A DNA stretch of 64,000 nucleotides, from assembly GCF_026625785.1 (NCBI RefSeq), contig NZ_CP113063.1, positions 1,054,001 to 1,118,000 of the forward strand. The letters are read 5' to 3'. This stretch comes from Gordonia sp. SL306 (lineage in GTDB: Bacteria; Actinomycetota; Actinomycetes; Mycobacteriales; Mycobacteriaceae). A model generated the notes under the pieces. The model did not search any database and was not told the DNA's origin. It was given only the letters and a program-made list of their open reading frames with translations. A program made the translations under genes and the position numbers. This document shows positions 16,776 to 25,360 of this stretch, one piece after another (position 1 is the stretch's first letter; the number at the start of each line of letters is the position of its first letter).

Positions 16776-18266
16776 GTGTCTGATGTGAAGCAACCCGACC
16801 TGACGCACACCGTCGACCAGTCCTGGGTTCCCCCGAACCGCACCCTGCTGATAGGCGGCGCCGACGTCGCTCCCGAGGGCGACACCTGGGACGTCGTGAA
16901 CCCGGCGACCGAGGAGGTCATCGCGACCGTTGGCGGCGCCTCCGCCCCCCAGGTCGACGCCGCCGTCACCGCCGCGCGCACGGCGTTTCCGAAGTGGGCC
17001 GCGCTGTCCGGCGAGGAGCGCAGCGTACACATCCACCGGTTCGCAGACGCCCTCGAACGGGCCGCGGACAAACTGCTCCCCTCGATCGTCAACGAGGTGG
17101 GCACCCCGGTCGCGCTGGCCGAGTACCTGCAGGTCAAGATGGCTGTCGACGAGCATCTTCGATGGGCAGCCGAGGCCGCCAAGACCGACCGCACACTCCA
17201 CTTGGGCGAGTACGACAAGCCGGTGCCGACGATGAGCGACGTGGTCCACGACCCGGTCGGGGTGGTCGCGGCGATCACCGGCTACAACTATCCGCTGAAC
17301 CTTGCCGTCTTCAAGTTCGGCGCCGCGCTCGCCGCCGGTTGCACCGTGGTGCTGTTCCCGTCCCCGCGTACCCCACTGACCACGCTGTTCCTGGCCGAAC
17401 TCATCAAGGAGTCGGGCCTGCCTGACGGTGTTATGAACATCGTCGTCGGCGGCGTGGACGTCGGTAAACAACTGTCGTCGCATCCGGGCGTCGACCGGGT
17501 GTCGTTCACCGGTTCGGACGGGGTTGGCGCGCAGATCATGGCGCAGGCGGCGGCCAACCTGACCGGCGTCACCCTGGAGCTCGGCGGCAAGTCGCCGAAC
17601 ATCGTGCTCCCCGGTGTCGACGTACGCAAGATCGCCGTCGAGATGCATCTGCGGTGGTCGCGCAACGGCGGTCAGGGATGCGCGGCGCTCGCCCGGCTGC
17701 TCGTTCACGACACCGTGTACGACGAGTTCCTGGAAGCGGGTGCCAGCGCCTTCGACCAGATGGTCGTCGGCGATCCGTGGGACCCGCGGACCAACATCGG
17801 CCCGATGATCCGCCCGGATCACCGCGCGAGCGTGCAGAGCTTCATCGACGACTCCCTGGCCGTCGGCGGCCGCAAACTCCTCGAAGTGACCAAGCCGGTG
17901 CCGGAGAAGGGCTACTTCATCAACCCGGTCCTGCTCGGCGACCTCGCTCCCGACGCCCGCGCCGTCCAGAAGGAGATCTTCGGCCCGGTGGCCGTGATCC
18001 TGCCGTTCAAAGACACCGACGATGCGATCCGCCTCGCCAACGACACCCCGTTCGGTCTCGCCGCCAACGTGTGGTGCGACGACCCCATCGAGGCGCGCCG
18101 CGTCGCCGAGCAGATCCGTGCGGGCACCGTGTGGATCAACGGCGGCGGCGCCATGCGTCCCGACGCCCCGTTCGGCGGCTTCGGGCGGTCGGGCGTGGGC
18201 CGCGAACTCGGCGAATGGGGTATGCGCGAATACCTCGAGCCCAAGCACATCCAGTGGAGGATCTGA
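16776..18266 (+). CDS. Aldehyde dehydrogenase
   Basis: NAD(P)-dependent aldehyde dehydrogenase of 496 residues. Signatures: GVVAAITGYNYPLNLAVFKFGAALAAGC (cofactor region), SFTGSDGVG, LELGGKSPNIVLP with the general-base Glu, and the active-site GGQGCAALARLLV with the catalytic Cys. Note Ala-Leu-Ala after the Cys instead of the usual small/Thr pattern. GTG start at 16776 chosen for AAGGAG ten bases upstream. Its TGA overlaps the ATG of the CaiB-like gene (TGATG), indicating coupling. Likely oxidises an aldehyde intermediate to the acid that is then activated as a CoA ester. Confidence 0.92.
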   Translation: MSDVKQPDLTHTVDQSWVPPNRTLLIGGADVAPEGDTWDVVNPATEEVIATVGGASAPQVDAAVTAARTAFPKWAALSGEERSVHIHRFADALERAADKLLPSIVNEVGTPVALAEYLQVKMAVDEHLRWAAEAAKTDRTLHLGEYDKPVPTMSDVVHDPVGVVAAITGYNYPLNLAVFKFGAALAAGCTVVLFPSPRTPLTTLFLAELIKESGLPDGVMNIVVGGVDVGKQLSSHPGVDRVSFTGSDGVGAQIMAQAAANLTGVTLELGGKSPNIVLPGVDVRKIAVEMHLRWSRNGGQGCAALARLLVHDTVYDEFLEAGASAFDQMVVGDPWDPRTNIGPMIRPDHRASVQSFIDDSLAVGGRKLLEVTKPVPEKGYFINPVLLGDLAPDARAVQKEIFGPVAVILPFKDTDDAIRLANDTPFGLAANVWCDDPIEARRVAEQIRAGTVWINGGGAMRPDAPFGGFGRSGVGRELGEWGMREYLEPKHIQWRI

Positions 18267-19483
18267 TGAGTGACAATGGCGCACCCCTCGCCGGCCTGAA
18301 GGTCGTCGAACTCGGCACGATGTACGCCGCCCCGACCGCCGGACGCATGCTCCGCGACTTCGGCGCCGACGTCGTCAAGGTCGAGGACCCGACCACCGGC
18401 GACTACGCCCGCCAGTGGGTTCCGCAGAAGGACGGGCTCTCGCTCGGCTTCGCTCGGCTCAACGCGGGCAAGCGGTCGGTCGGCATCGACCTGCGGTCCG
18501 GCGACGGCCGCGAACTGGTCAAGCGACTCATCGCCGACGCCGACGTCGTCATCGAATCGTTCCGCCCCGGGCGGCTCGAGGACTGGGGTCTGGGCCCCGA
18601 CGTCCTGCACGAGATCAATCCCGGACTGGTGATCGCCCGCGTATCCGGGTTCGGCCAGACCGGCCCGAAACGGTTGCTCCCGGGATTCGGCACGGTCGCC
18701 GAGACCGCCAGCGGCTTCGCGAACGTCAACGGCCAACCCGACAGCCCGCCGACGTCGCCGCCGTTCGGTTTCGCCGACTCCATCGCCGGGCTGTCCGCCG
18801 CGATGGGCACCTCGATGGCCCTGTTCAACCGCAGCCGCACCGGTCGCGGTGAAGTGGTCGACGTCGCGCTGTACGAGCCACTGATGTTCATCATCGGCGA
18901 CATGTTCCTCAAGTACACGGCGCTCGGCGAGATCCAGCAGCGCATCGGCAACAGCACCGGTGCGGCGTCGCCGCGCGGCATCTACGAGGCCGGAGACGGC
19001 CGGTACCTGTCGATCGCCGCCTCCAACCAGGCGATCGCCACGCGACTGTTCGCGGCGATGGGCCGTCCGGAGGTGATCTCCGATCCGCGCTACGCGACCA
19101 ACGCCGACCGGCTCGCCAACAACGACGAGGTGCAGGCCATGGTCATCGAATGGTGCAAGAGTGCTCCGCGCGACGACATCCTGGCGACGCTGGAGAAGTT
19201 CGAGGTGGTCTCCGCCGCCGTCAACGACGCATCCGACGTCGTCGCCGACCCGCACTTCCAGGAGCGGACGCTCGTCGAGATCACCGGCAACGACATCTTG
19301 CGAAACACGCTGATGCCCGGGCCGGTGCTGCACATGGCCGGTTATGCGGGCCCCGTCTATGACGGTGTCGCGACGGTCGGCGAGCAGACCCGCGAGGTCC
19401 TGAGCGAGCGTCTCGGTCTCGACGACGCCGAACTCGAACGCCTCGCTGCCGCAGGCGTCATCAATCATGGAGGAAACAAGTGA
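18266..19483 (+). CDS. CaiB/BaiF-family (class III) CoA-transferase
   Basis: A 405-residue family III CoA-transferase. N-terminal LAGLKVVELGTMYAAPTAGRMLRDFGADVVKVE, the conserved RLNAGKRSVGIDLRS segment, FRPGRLEDWGL, and the Asp that carries the CoA-anhydride intermediate, most likely the Asp of FGFADSIAG near residue 172. Moves CoA from one acyl-CoA to a free acid without ATP. Start overlaps the aldehyde dehydrogenase stop; its stop overlaps the GTG of the next gene (GTGA). May activate the acid made by the preceding aldehyde dehydrogenase (inference). Confidence 0.93.
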   Translation: MSDNGAPLAGLKVVELGTMYAAPTAGRMLRDFGADVVKVEDPTTGDYARQWVPQKDGLSLGFARLNAGKRSVGIDLRSGDGRELVKRLIADADVVIESFRPGRLEDWGLGPDVLHEINPGLVIARVSGFGQTGPKRLLPGFGTVAETASGFANVNGQPDSPPTSPPFGFADSIAGLSAAMGTSMALFNRSRTGRGEVVDVALYEPLMFIIGDMFLKYTALGEIQQRIGNSTGAASPRGIYEAGDGRYLSIAASNQAIATRLFAAMGRPEVISDPRYATNADRLANNDEVQAMVIEWCKSAPRDDILATLEKFEVVSAAVNDASDVVADPHFQERTLVEITGNDILRNTLMPGPVLHMAGYAGPVYDGVATVGEQTREVLSERLGLDDAELERLAAAGVINHGGNK

Positions 19484-20628
19484 CCACCAACGAGCCGAAT
19501 CTGTTCGACCTCCCGGACAGGTATCGCGAACTGCAGGAACAGGCTCGTGAGCTCGCCGTGTCGGTGCGCGACATCGCGGCCCGGGCCGACGAGTCCAGCA
19601 GCACCGATCCCGATGTCCGGGCACGCCTGGCGGCGTCGAAGCTGACCGAGTTGGCCGTACCCAAGCGGTGGGGCGGCCGGTTCGACGCCGTCGACTCGCT
19701 CGCGATGACCGTCGTGCGCGAGCAACTCGCCGCCGAGAGCGGGCACCTCGACTCGATGTTCGCGATGCAGGGCATCGGTAGCTACGGGCTCGCGGTCGCG
19801 GGCGCCGACACCGTTCGCGACAAATGGCTGCCGCGGGTCGCGTCGCTGGATGCGATCGCCGCGCTCGGTCTGACCGAACCGCATGTCGGATCGGACCTCA
19901 AAGCGCTCACGACGACCGCGGTGGTCGACGGTGACGAGATCGTCGTGAACGGCCACAAGTCGTTCATCACCAACGGCGGGGACGCCGCCTTCTACAGCGT
20001 GCTCGCCAAGGAGGGCGACGGTTTTTCCCTGGTCCTGGTGCCGGCCGATACGCCGGGCGTGACCACCGAACGCCCGCATCAGATCATCGCCCCACATGTG
20101 CTCTCCGACGTCATCCTGACCGATGTGCGGGTGCCGCTCGACCATCGGATCGGTGAGCCGGGCAAGGGATTCTCGCTGGTGCTGGCGACCCTCGCGACGT
20201 TCCGCGTCTCAGTGGCGGGTGCGGCGGTCGGCATGGCCGAGGCCGCGCTGCGACTGGCGCTCGACCACGCGAACAACCGTCACCAGTTCGGTGGGCCGCT
20301 GTCGCGATTGGGATCGGTTCCCGAGCATCTCGCGTCCTGCTGGACCGACATCGAGGCCGCCCGGTCGTTGACCTACCGCGCAGCTGCGGCGTCCGCACGC
20401 GATCCGCGCGCCAACCTGCACCTGTCGTCGATGGCGAAGGTCGCGGCGACCGAGACGTGCGGCCGGGTGGTCGACCGGAGCGTCCAGATCATGGGCCGGT
20501 TCGGTATCACCCGCGGCACCGACATCGAGCGTCTCTACCGCGAAGCTCGCCCCACCCGCATCTACGAGGGTTCCACCGAGGTCATCTTCGACTCGCTGGC
20601 CAAGCAGCTGATCAAGCGCGGGTTGTAG
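19480..20628 (+). CDS. Acyl-CoA dehydrogenase
   Basis: A 382-residue acyl-CoA dehydrogenase. Features: AALGLTEPHVGSDLKALTTTA, NGHKSFITNGGDA, GEPGKGFSLVLATLATFRVSVAGAAVG and the C-terminal IMGRFGITRGTDIERLYREARPTRIYEGSTEVI, the last being the canonical ETF-linked family signature. GTG start at 19480 overlaps the CaiB-like stop by four bases, with GGAGG upstream inside that gene. Last gene of the seven-gene operon; a strong hairpin follows at 20881-20910. The third paralogue here, distinct from the other two. Confidence 0.93.
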   Translation: MTTNEPNLFDLPDRYRELQEQARELAVSVRDIAARADESSSTDPDVRARLAASKLTELAVPKRWGGRFDAVDSLAMTVVREQLAAESGHLDSMFAMQGIGSYGLAVAGADTVRDKWLPRVASLDAIAALGLTEPHVGSDLKALTTTAVVDGDEIVVNGHKSFITNGGDAAFYSVLAKEGDGFSLVLVPADTPGVTTERPHQIIAPHVLSDVILTDVRVPLDHRIGEPGKGFSLVLATLATFRVSVAGAAVGMAEAALRLALDHANNRHQFGGPLSRLGSVPEHLASCWTDIEAARSLTYRAAAASARDPRANLHLSSMAKVAATETCGRVVDRSVQIMGRFGITRGTDIERLYREARPTRIYEGSTEVIFDSLAKQLIKRGL

Positions 20629-20880
20629 CCCGTCCCGCTGCCGCCGACGGTGCTCGGCAGCGGAGACTCCGTCGCCTTGCTGCCCGCCAATACCTCACGG
20701 CCCTCTCGACCGGCATGATCGTTTCCGAGATGTCGGACGCTTCGTACCGACGGTCGACTGGCGGCGCCGACGGCACCCTTGTGCCTGGTCTCGTCTTCGG
20801 TTTCCGCGGTGGCCGTTCCGCCGCCGGCGTGCCTACACCGGGTTGGCCGGGCCTGCCCTCTCCATGTAGGTGCACGCAAC

Positions 20881-20910
20881 AGCCCACGCCCCCGTCTGGG
20901 AGCGTGGGCT
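20881..20910. terminator. Bidirectional hairpin between convergent operons
   Basis: Perfect 9-bp stem AGCCCACGC (20881-20889) and GCGTGGGCT (20902-20910) with a 12-base loop. Lies between the plus-strand CoA operon and the minus-strand NTF2/thioesterase operon, so it can serve both. No long T-run. Confidence 0.65.
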
Positions 20911-20915
20911 CGCGG

Positions 20916-21446
20916 TCATGTGAACCAGCCGCCCACGATCGCGCGCGGGGCGTCACCAGGCAGCCGAATCCGATCGTCGGACGGAAGTACCTCCCCGTAG
21001 AGGTCCGAACGGGTCGCGTAAACGAACCGGATCCGGCGGGCCGCGAACACCCATCGCCCATCGCGGACAACGTAGGAATCTTCGTATTCGTGTGCGGCGA
21101 CGACAACGCCTCGGCCGGTGACGAGTTCGGCGTGCGCGGTCGCGATCCCCTCGCCCGTCTGCCCGGACACGTGCACCACATGCGTCTCCGGCGTATGCAG
21201 CATCCGGCGAAAGCCACGCATCGACGCGGCGAGCAGGTCGAGCACCGCCGGCCGTCCGGACGCGATCTCGCCGTCTCGATCAAGTACCGCGTCCGGCGCG
21301 AACATCAGCTCCAGCGCGTCGAGGTCGTGCGCGTCCACCGCGATCGCATAGAGAACGGCGAGGTCACGCAGGGACTCGCGGTCCGCCGAAGCACCGTCCT
21401 GGGTCACTTCCGTGCGAGCACGCACCCACGACGACAGGTCACGCAT
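20916..21446 (-). CDS. NTF2-fold/SnoaL-like protein
   Basis: A 176-residue protein of the NTF2/SnoaL-like superfamily, a cone-shaped fold used by ketosteroid isomerase, limonene epoxide hydrolase and polyketide cyclases. Visible pattern: helix with LRDLAVLYAIAVDAHDLDALELMFAPDAVLDRDG, then strands including HVVHVSGQ, AHAELVTGRG and YEDSYVVRDGRWVFAARRI. The catalytic role cannot be read. Its ATG shares one base with the thioesterase TGA (TGATG). Last gene of the eight-gene minus operon. Confidence 0.8.
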   Translation of the reverse strand: MRDLSSWVRARTEVTQDGASADRESLRDLAVLYAIAVDAHDLDALELMFAPDAVLDRDGEIASGRPAVLDLLAASMRGFRRMLHTPETHVVHVSGQTGEGIATAHAELVTGRGVVVAAHEYEDSYVVRDGRWVFAARRIRFVYATRSDLYGEVLPSDDRIRLPGDAPRAIVGGWFT

Positions 21447-21910
21447 CACACGTCGAAACTGGGAGCGGGCAGTGTCTGGAGAAGGTCCCGCATCCGCTGT
21501 GGAATCGGCGCCTTCGCGAAGTCGGCGTCGCGGACCGCGAACACCATCTGTCCCTTGGTGAGCAGTTCGCCGTCGCGCGTGAACTCGAACCCCACGGCAT
21601 AGGACGAGTTGCCTATCTTGTCGGCGACGGCCTGGCAGCGGAGCTTGTCGAGCACCTTCGCCGTCTGCTTGTACTGCGCCGATGAACTGAGCCCGACGGT
21701 CAGAACGCCGACCTGGCCGAGGAGATCGCCGCTGCGCAGGCCGTGCGCGGCCAACCAAGTGGAGTAGCAGCGCTCCATCCACCGGTAGTAGATCCCGAAG
21801 TAGGCGATGCCGACCGTGTCGCAGTCGCCGTAGGCGAGCTGAAAGTCCAGCGTCCCGTTCGCGATCGGATCGTCATTGCTGTTGTTCGCTGAGGCCATCG
21901 TCTCTCTCAT
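21446..21910 (-). CDS. Acyl-CoA thioesterase (4HBT hotdog family)
   Basis: A 154-residue single hotdog domain. The motif YGDCDTVGIAYFGIYYRWMERC near residues 27-48 matches the 4-hydroxybenzoyl-CoA thioesterase signature, with the Asp of GDCD as probable catalytic residue. The family hydrolyses aryl- or acyl-CoA esters. The start overlaps the MaoC stop (ATGA). It may release CoA from a dead-end or product ester of the pathway (inference). Confidence 0.88.
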   Translation of the reverse strand: MRETMASANNSNDDPIANGTLDFQLAYGDCDTVGIAYFGIYYRWMERCYSTWLAAHGLRSGDLLGQVGVLTVGLSSSAQYKQTAKVLDKLRCQAVADKIGNSSYAVGFEFTRDGELLTKGQMVFAVRDADFAKAPIPQRMRDLLQTLPAPSFDV

Positions 21911-22314
21911 TTGTCCATGATCACGGTCGCGGTACCGGACATCACGCGTCCGACACCGTCGACGTCCAACCAGATCTCACAGTCGATCCGCTGGCCCTCC
22001 GGCCCCTGCACCACCGCGGTGACCTCCGCGCCCGCGCGTACCGTCTGGCCGCCGAACACGTTGCCCAGAAACCGAACCCGGAACTCGCGAATCCGATCCC
22101 GCCCGCCCGCCCACTGCGCGAGCATCGACTGGATGTATCCCATATTGAGCGGCCCCTGATTGACCGGCGCGTCGCCGAGCCCGAGGTCGGCGACCGCACG
22201 TGTGTCCCAGTGGATGGGGTTCGGATCCTCCAGCAGAGCCGCCATGATCTTCATCTTCTCGGCGTCGACGACGATGTCCCGCCCGGTCACGACGTCTCCC
22301 ACGGCAACGCTCAC
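21907..22314 (-). CDS. MaoC-like dehydratase/hydratase (C-terminal hotdog partner)
   Basis: A 135-residue hotdog protein. EDPNPIHWDTRAVADLGL matches the hydratase-2 motif with the Asn-Pro-x-x-His pair, and PVNQGPLNMGYIQSMLAQWAG follows as in MaoC/R-hydratases. The GTG start at 22314 overlaps the TGA of the preceding FAS1-like gene and has GGAAGG seven bases upstream. In related clusters this protein and the adjacent FAS1-like half form a heteromeric (R)-enoyl-CoA hydratase. Longer readings into the upstream region are in the wrong frame for that gene. Confidence 0.85.
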   Translation of the reverse strand: MSVAVGDVVTGRDIVVDAEKMKIMAALLEDPNPIHWDTRAVADLGLGDAPVNQGPLNMGYIQSMLAQWAGGRDRIREFRVRFLGNVFGGQTVRAGAEVTAVVQGPEGQRIDCEIWLDVDGVGRVMSGTATVIMDK

Positions 22315-22749
22315 GACGCGTCCTTCCTCGGTAGCACCAACGAGTTCCAGCACGTGGCGACTTTCTCGTCGCCACGCCACAGATCGAATTCGTAACCGAC
22401 GATGTCGAACGTTCCGGTCCGTCGGCCCACCTTGCGGTCGAACGACGTGATCGAACCGGTCACCCGGTACCTGCCGTAGGACAGCGGGGCGTGCATAGTC
22501 GTTCGGTGCTCCCCGAACATCGGCCCGTCGTCGGCGGTTGCATCGAACCATGCGAACAATTCGTCCCAGGTCAGGCCTTTTCCGCCGACCGACGCCATCC
22601 ACGCCAGCACCGGCGGCGGCATCGGGTCGTACGGGTCGTCGCCGAGGGGCGTCGGCCAACAACCACACCCGCCACGGTGCGATGGTGTATTCGCCGCCGG
22701 GAAAGGCGCGGCCGACGATCGACGAGTATCTCTCGGTCTCGTCAGACAT
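22311..22749 (-). pseudogene. FAS1-like/MaoC N-terminal dehydratase, frameshifted
   Basis: The product matches the FAS1-like dehydratase family in two frames. From the ATG at 22749 it reads RYSSIVGRAFPGGEYTIAPW and VWLLADA; the rest (DDPYDPMPPPVLAWMASVGGKG, LTWDELFAWFDATADDGPMFGEH, VATCWNSLVLPRK) is one frame over. Removing one base from the four-G run at about 22645-22648 joins them as LADALGDDPYDP, so a single-base insertion in a homopolymer explains it. Neighbouring genes show no decay, so either a recent inactivation or a base error in the sequence. If intact it would pair with the following MaoC protein. The ATG lies inside the end of the upstream ligase gene. Confidence 0.75.
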
Positions 22750-24292
22750 TTCCGTCGTGGTCCTCCCAGAAGGGTTTGCGCAGTTCTCGTTTGAGGATCT
22801 TGCCGGTCGGCGCCTTGGGCAACTCGCTGACGAACTCGATCGACCGCGGCTTCTGGTAACTCGCGAGATTCGCCTTCGCCTGCTCGATCAACTGCGCTTC
22901 GGTGACGTTCTGCCCCGGTTTGAGGACCACGAAGCCCTTGACGGACTCGCCCCACTCTTCGTCCGGCACACCGATCACAGCACATTCCAGCACCGCGGGA
23001 TGCGTCGCAATGGCCTCCTCGACCTGTACCGAGTAGATGTTCTCCCCACCGGAGATGATCATGTCCTTGGCTCGGTCGACGATGAACACGTACCGCTCGG
23101 CGTCCCAGGTCGCGATGTCGCCGGTCCACATCCACCCGTCTCGCAGGGTGTGTTGAGTCTGTTCGGGTTTGTTGAGATAGCCGATCATGTTGGCCGGGCT
23201 CTTGACGATGATCTCGCCGGGCGTCTTGTTGTCGCATGCCACCGGGTCGCCGGTGAGCGGGTCGACCACCCGAACCTGTGTGACGAAACCTTCGCGGCCA
23301 CACGACTTCAAGCGTTCCGGGTGGATGCCCGCAACGGCCTTGAGGTGATCCTCCTGAGAGAGGAACGTCATGGTCGTGCCCTCGGTCTGCCCGTAGCCCT
23401 GGATCAGGGTGCACGGGAAATTGTCGAGCGCCTGTCGCACGATGTTCGACGGCATCGGGCCGCCGCCGTACTGGATGTTGCGCAGACTCGACAAGTCATA
23501 GGACGCGAAGTTCTTCTGCGCCATCATCCAGTTCAGCATCGTCGTGACGCCGAGAAACGCCGACACCTTCTCGTTCTCGATCAACTCCAGCGCCAGGGTC
23601 GGTTCGAAGTTCATCAGGACCAGCGGGCAACCGTGCTTCAGGTAGTTCATCGCCAGCACGATCGGGATGTGGAACATCTGCCCGGTCAGCATGTAGACGT
23701 CGGTCGGCACGATCCGTTCGGCGACGGTCTGGTTCAGCATGCCGGCTGCGGCACTGGCGTGAGTGTGGAGCGCGCCCTTCGACGGCCCCGTCGTGCCGCC
23801 GGTGTACAGGAGGAAGAACGGGTCGTCGTCGGCGACCGGAATCCGCAGCTCGTCGGTGGATCCCCCGTCGATGAGGTCATCCAGGGTGCCGTCGCTTCCG
23901 GCACCGAACGACAGCCAGTGCGGAATGTCCAGCCGGCCTTGGAGTTCGGCCATCACACCGGCGAACTCGCCTTCGGCGATCAGCACCTTGGGCGCGGCGT
24001 CTATCAGCAGTTCGGCCAATGCCGGCGTCGCGAGACGCCAGTTCAGCGGCTGAGTGACGACTCCGATGCGGCCGGCGGCGAAGTAGAGCGCTTGGAATTC
24101 GACGCAGTTGCGCGAGATCATGGCGACCACGTCGCCGGGGACCACGCCCAGGGACAACAGCCCGTTGGCCATGCGCCGGACCATCTCGTCGAGTTCGGCC
24201 CAGGTGACGCGTCGATCGTTGGGGGCGTCGTAGATTGCCTGGTTGCCGGGAGTGAGGGCAGCCCATTTGGCGGGGATCAGTCCCTGATTCAT
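22742..24292 (-). CDS. Acyl-CoA synthetase (AMP-forming ligase)
   Basis: A 516-residue AMP-dependent ligase. P-loop FLLYTGGTTGPSKGALHTH near residues 160-178, QGYGQTEGTTMTFLS, DGWMWTGDIATWD, and IVDRAKDMIISGGENIYSVQVEE hinge, with C-terminal Lys in PKAPTGKILKREL. The Tyr-Thr-Gly-Gly-Thr-Thr variant of the P-loop is seen in fatty-acid CoA ligases. Ends eight bases inside the next gene. Fourth gene of the NTF2-containing minus operon. Substrate unknown; the second of three ligases in the island. Confidence 0.92.
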   Translation of the reverse strand: MNQGLIPAKWAALTPGNQAIYDAPNDRRVTWAELDEMVRRMANGLLSLGVVPGDVVAMISRNCVEFQALYFAAGRIGVVTQPLNWRLATPALAELLIDAAPKVLIAEGEFAGVMAELQGRLDIPHWLSFGAGSDGTLDDLIDGGSTDELRIPVADDDPFFLLYTGGTTGPSKGALHTHASAAAGMLNQTVAERIVPTDVYMLTGQMFHIPIVLAMNYLKHGCPLVLMNFEPTLALELIENEKVSAFLGVTTMLNWMMAQKNFASYDLSSLRNIQYGGGPMPSNIVRQALDNFPCTLIQGYGQTEGTTMTFLSQEDHLKAVAGIHPERLKSCGREGFVTQVRVVDPLTGDPVACDNKTPGEIIVKSPANMIGYLNKPEQTQHTLRDGWMWTGDIATWDAERYVFIVDRAKDMIISGGENIYSVQVEEAIATHPAVLECAVIGVPDEEWGESVKGFVVLKPGQNVTEAQLIEQAKANLASYQKPRSIEFVSELPKAPTGKILKRELRKPFWEDHDGNV

Positions 24293-24356
24293 TGTCAGTT
24301 CCCTAATGCTTCGTGTCGCAATTGTGGGTGCCTACGTGCTACGTGTCGGCGGCGAT

Positions 24357-24758
24357 TCAGTAGGGCCGGTCGAGTTCCAGGTCGAGAACGTTGAGTCGAA
24401 GATCATCGTCGCCGACGATCTCGAGACGATAGACGCCCGCACTGAGCACCCGGATCTCACCGTTCTCGGTAGCGAGAAGCGTCAGGTAGTGCGTCGTCGT
24501 GGTGATTCCGTCCGCGGTGCCGTGGACGATGAGATTCGAGTTGAGGTGTCGGCGTTGGTCGGTCTGCGTCTGCGCGGACTGACGCATCAACGACATGATG
24601 GCGTCCTTGCCCTCGAAACTGACCGGGTCGTTCCCGGGCAGTTTCATCCGGAAGACGGCCCCGTCGGTGAAACAGGAGGCGATGGCGTCCATGTCTGCGG
24701 TGTCGTATCCGAGCGAGTAGCGGTTGATCAGGTTTTCGACGGCTTCGCGGGTTGGCAT
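24357..24758 (-). CDS. NTF2-fold/SnoaL-like protein
   Basis: A 133-residue single-domain NTF2-like protein: VENLINRYSLGYDTADMDAIASCFTDGAVFRM at the N-terminus, FEGKDAIMSLMRQ, then strands ending ENGEIRVLSAGVYRLEIV. Third of three consecutive NTF2-type genes, followed by the ligase. The role is not deducible; family members include isomerases, epoxide hydrolases and non-catalytic binding proteins. Shortest of the five paralogues in the window. Confidence 0.8.
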   Translation of the reverse strand: MPTREAVENLINRYSLGYDTADMDAIASCFTDGAVFRMKLPGNDPVSFEGKDAIMSLMRQSAQTQTDQRRHLNSNLIVHGTADGITTTTHYLTLLATENGEIRVLSAGVYRLEIVGDDDLRLNVLDLELDRPY

Positions 24759-24799
24759 GTTCAGTGGCCTTTCGGGTGCGGGTTGGGGAATCGGGGTTT

Positions 24800-25360
24800 T
24801 CAGCGTGCTGCGAGGGAACGCAGCCAGGACAGGTCACCGCCGGTCAGGACCGACGGCCAGTCGGCCGGGCGGGCATCGCCGTAGGCGAGGTTGCGGTCAT
24901 CAGAGGGCATCACATCGACGTACCGGTCCGCGGGCGTGTAGTAGAAGTACGACATGATGCGGTCGGCGATCCGCCAACCGTCGGGGGTACGTCGGTACCG
25001 GTCGCGGTAGCGGAGCCCGACGATCATCGGGGTGCCGTTGCGGACCACTTCGGCGTGACCGGTGAGCGTGCCGGATGCGACGTCGGAATCGGCGTCGTCG
25101 AACTCGACGATGAGCCCGTGTGAGTAGTGGAAGGTGGCTCCGAGCGCGTCGAACCGCCCCTGGTAGGTGTCCGTGATCGCGGCCAGCCCGGTCGCGTCGA
25201 ACACGCCGTCGCCGGACCCGAGATGCGCGTCGGCGGTGAAGATCCGCGGCAGCGCGTCGAGTTCCCGCTCGTCCATCACGTGGAAGTACAACAGGACGAG
25301 CTCGGCGAGTTCCTGGCGGTCCTCGACTCGGCGTAGACGTGCTTCCAGTTCAGCGCTCAT
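24800..25360 (-). CDS. NTF2-fold/SnoaL-like protein
   Basis: A 186-residue SnoaL-like protein. Helix LRRVEDRQELAELVLLYFHVMDERELDALPRIFTADA is the usual N-terminal pattern; later strands carry FHYSHGLIVEFDDAD, SGTLTGHAEVVRNG and YRRTPDGWRIADRIMSYFYYTPADRYVD. The start overlaps the stop of the upstream NTF2 gene (ATGA). The C-terminal tail beyond the fold ends PSVLTGGDLSWLRSLAAR. Function unknown. Resembles the 20.9-kb paralogue in its C-terminal DRYVDVMPSDDR segment. Confidence 0.8.
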   Translation of the reverse strand: MSAELEARLRRVEDRQELAELVLLYFHVMDERELDALPRIFTADAHLGSGDGVFDATGLAAITDTYQGRFDALGATFHYSHGLIVEFDDADSDVASGTLTGHAEVVRNGTPMIVGLRYRDRYRRTPDGWRIADRIMSYFYYTPADRYVDVMPSDDRNLAYGDARPADWPSVLTGGDLSWLRSLAAR

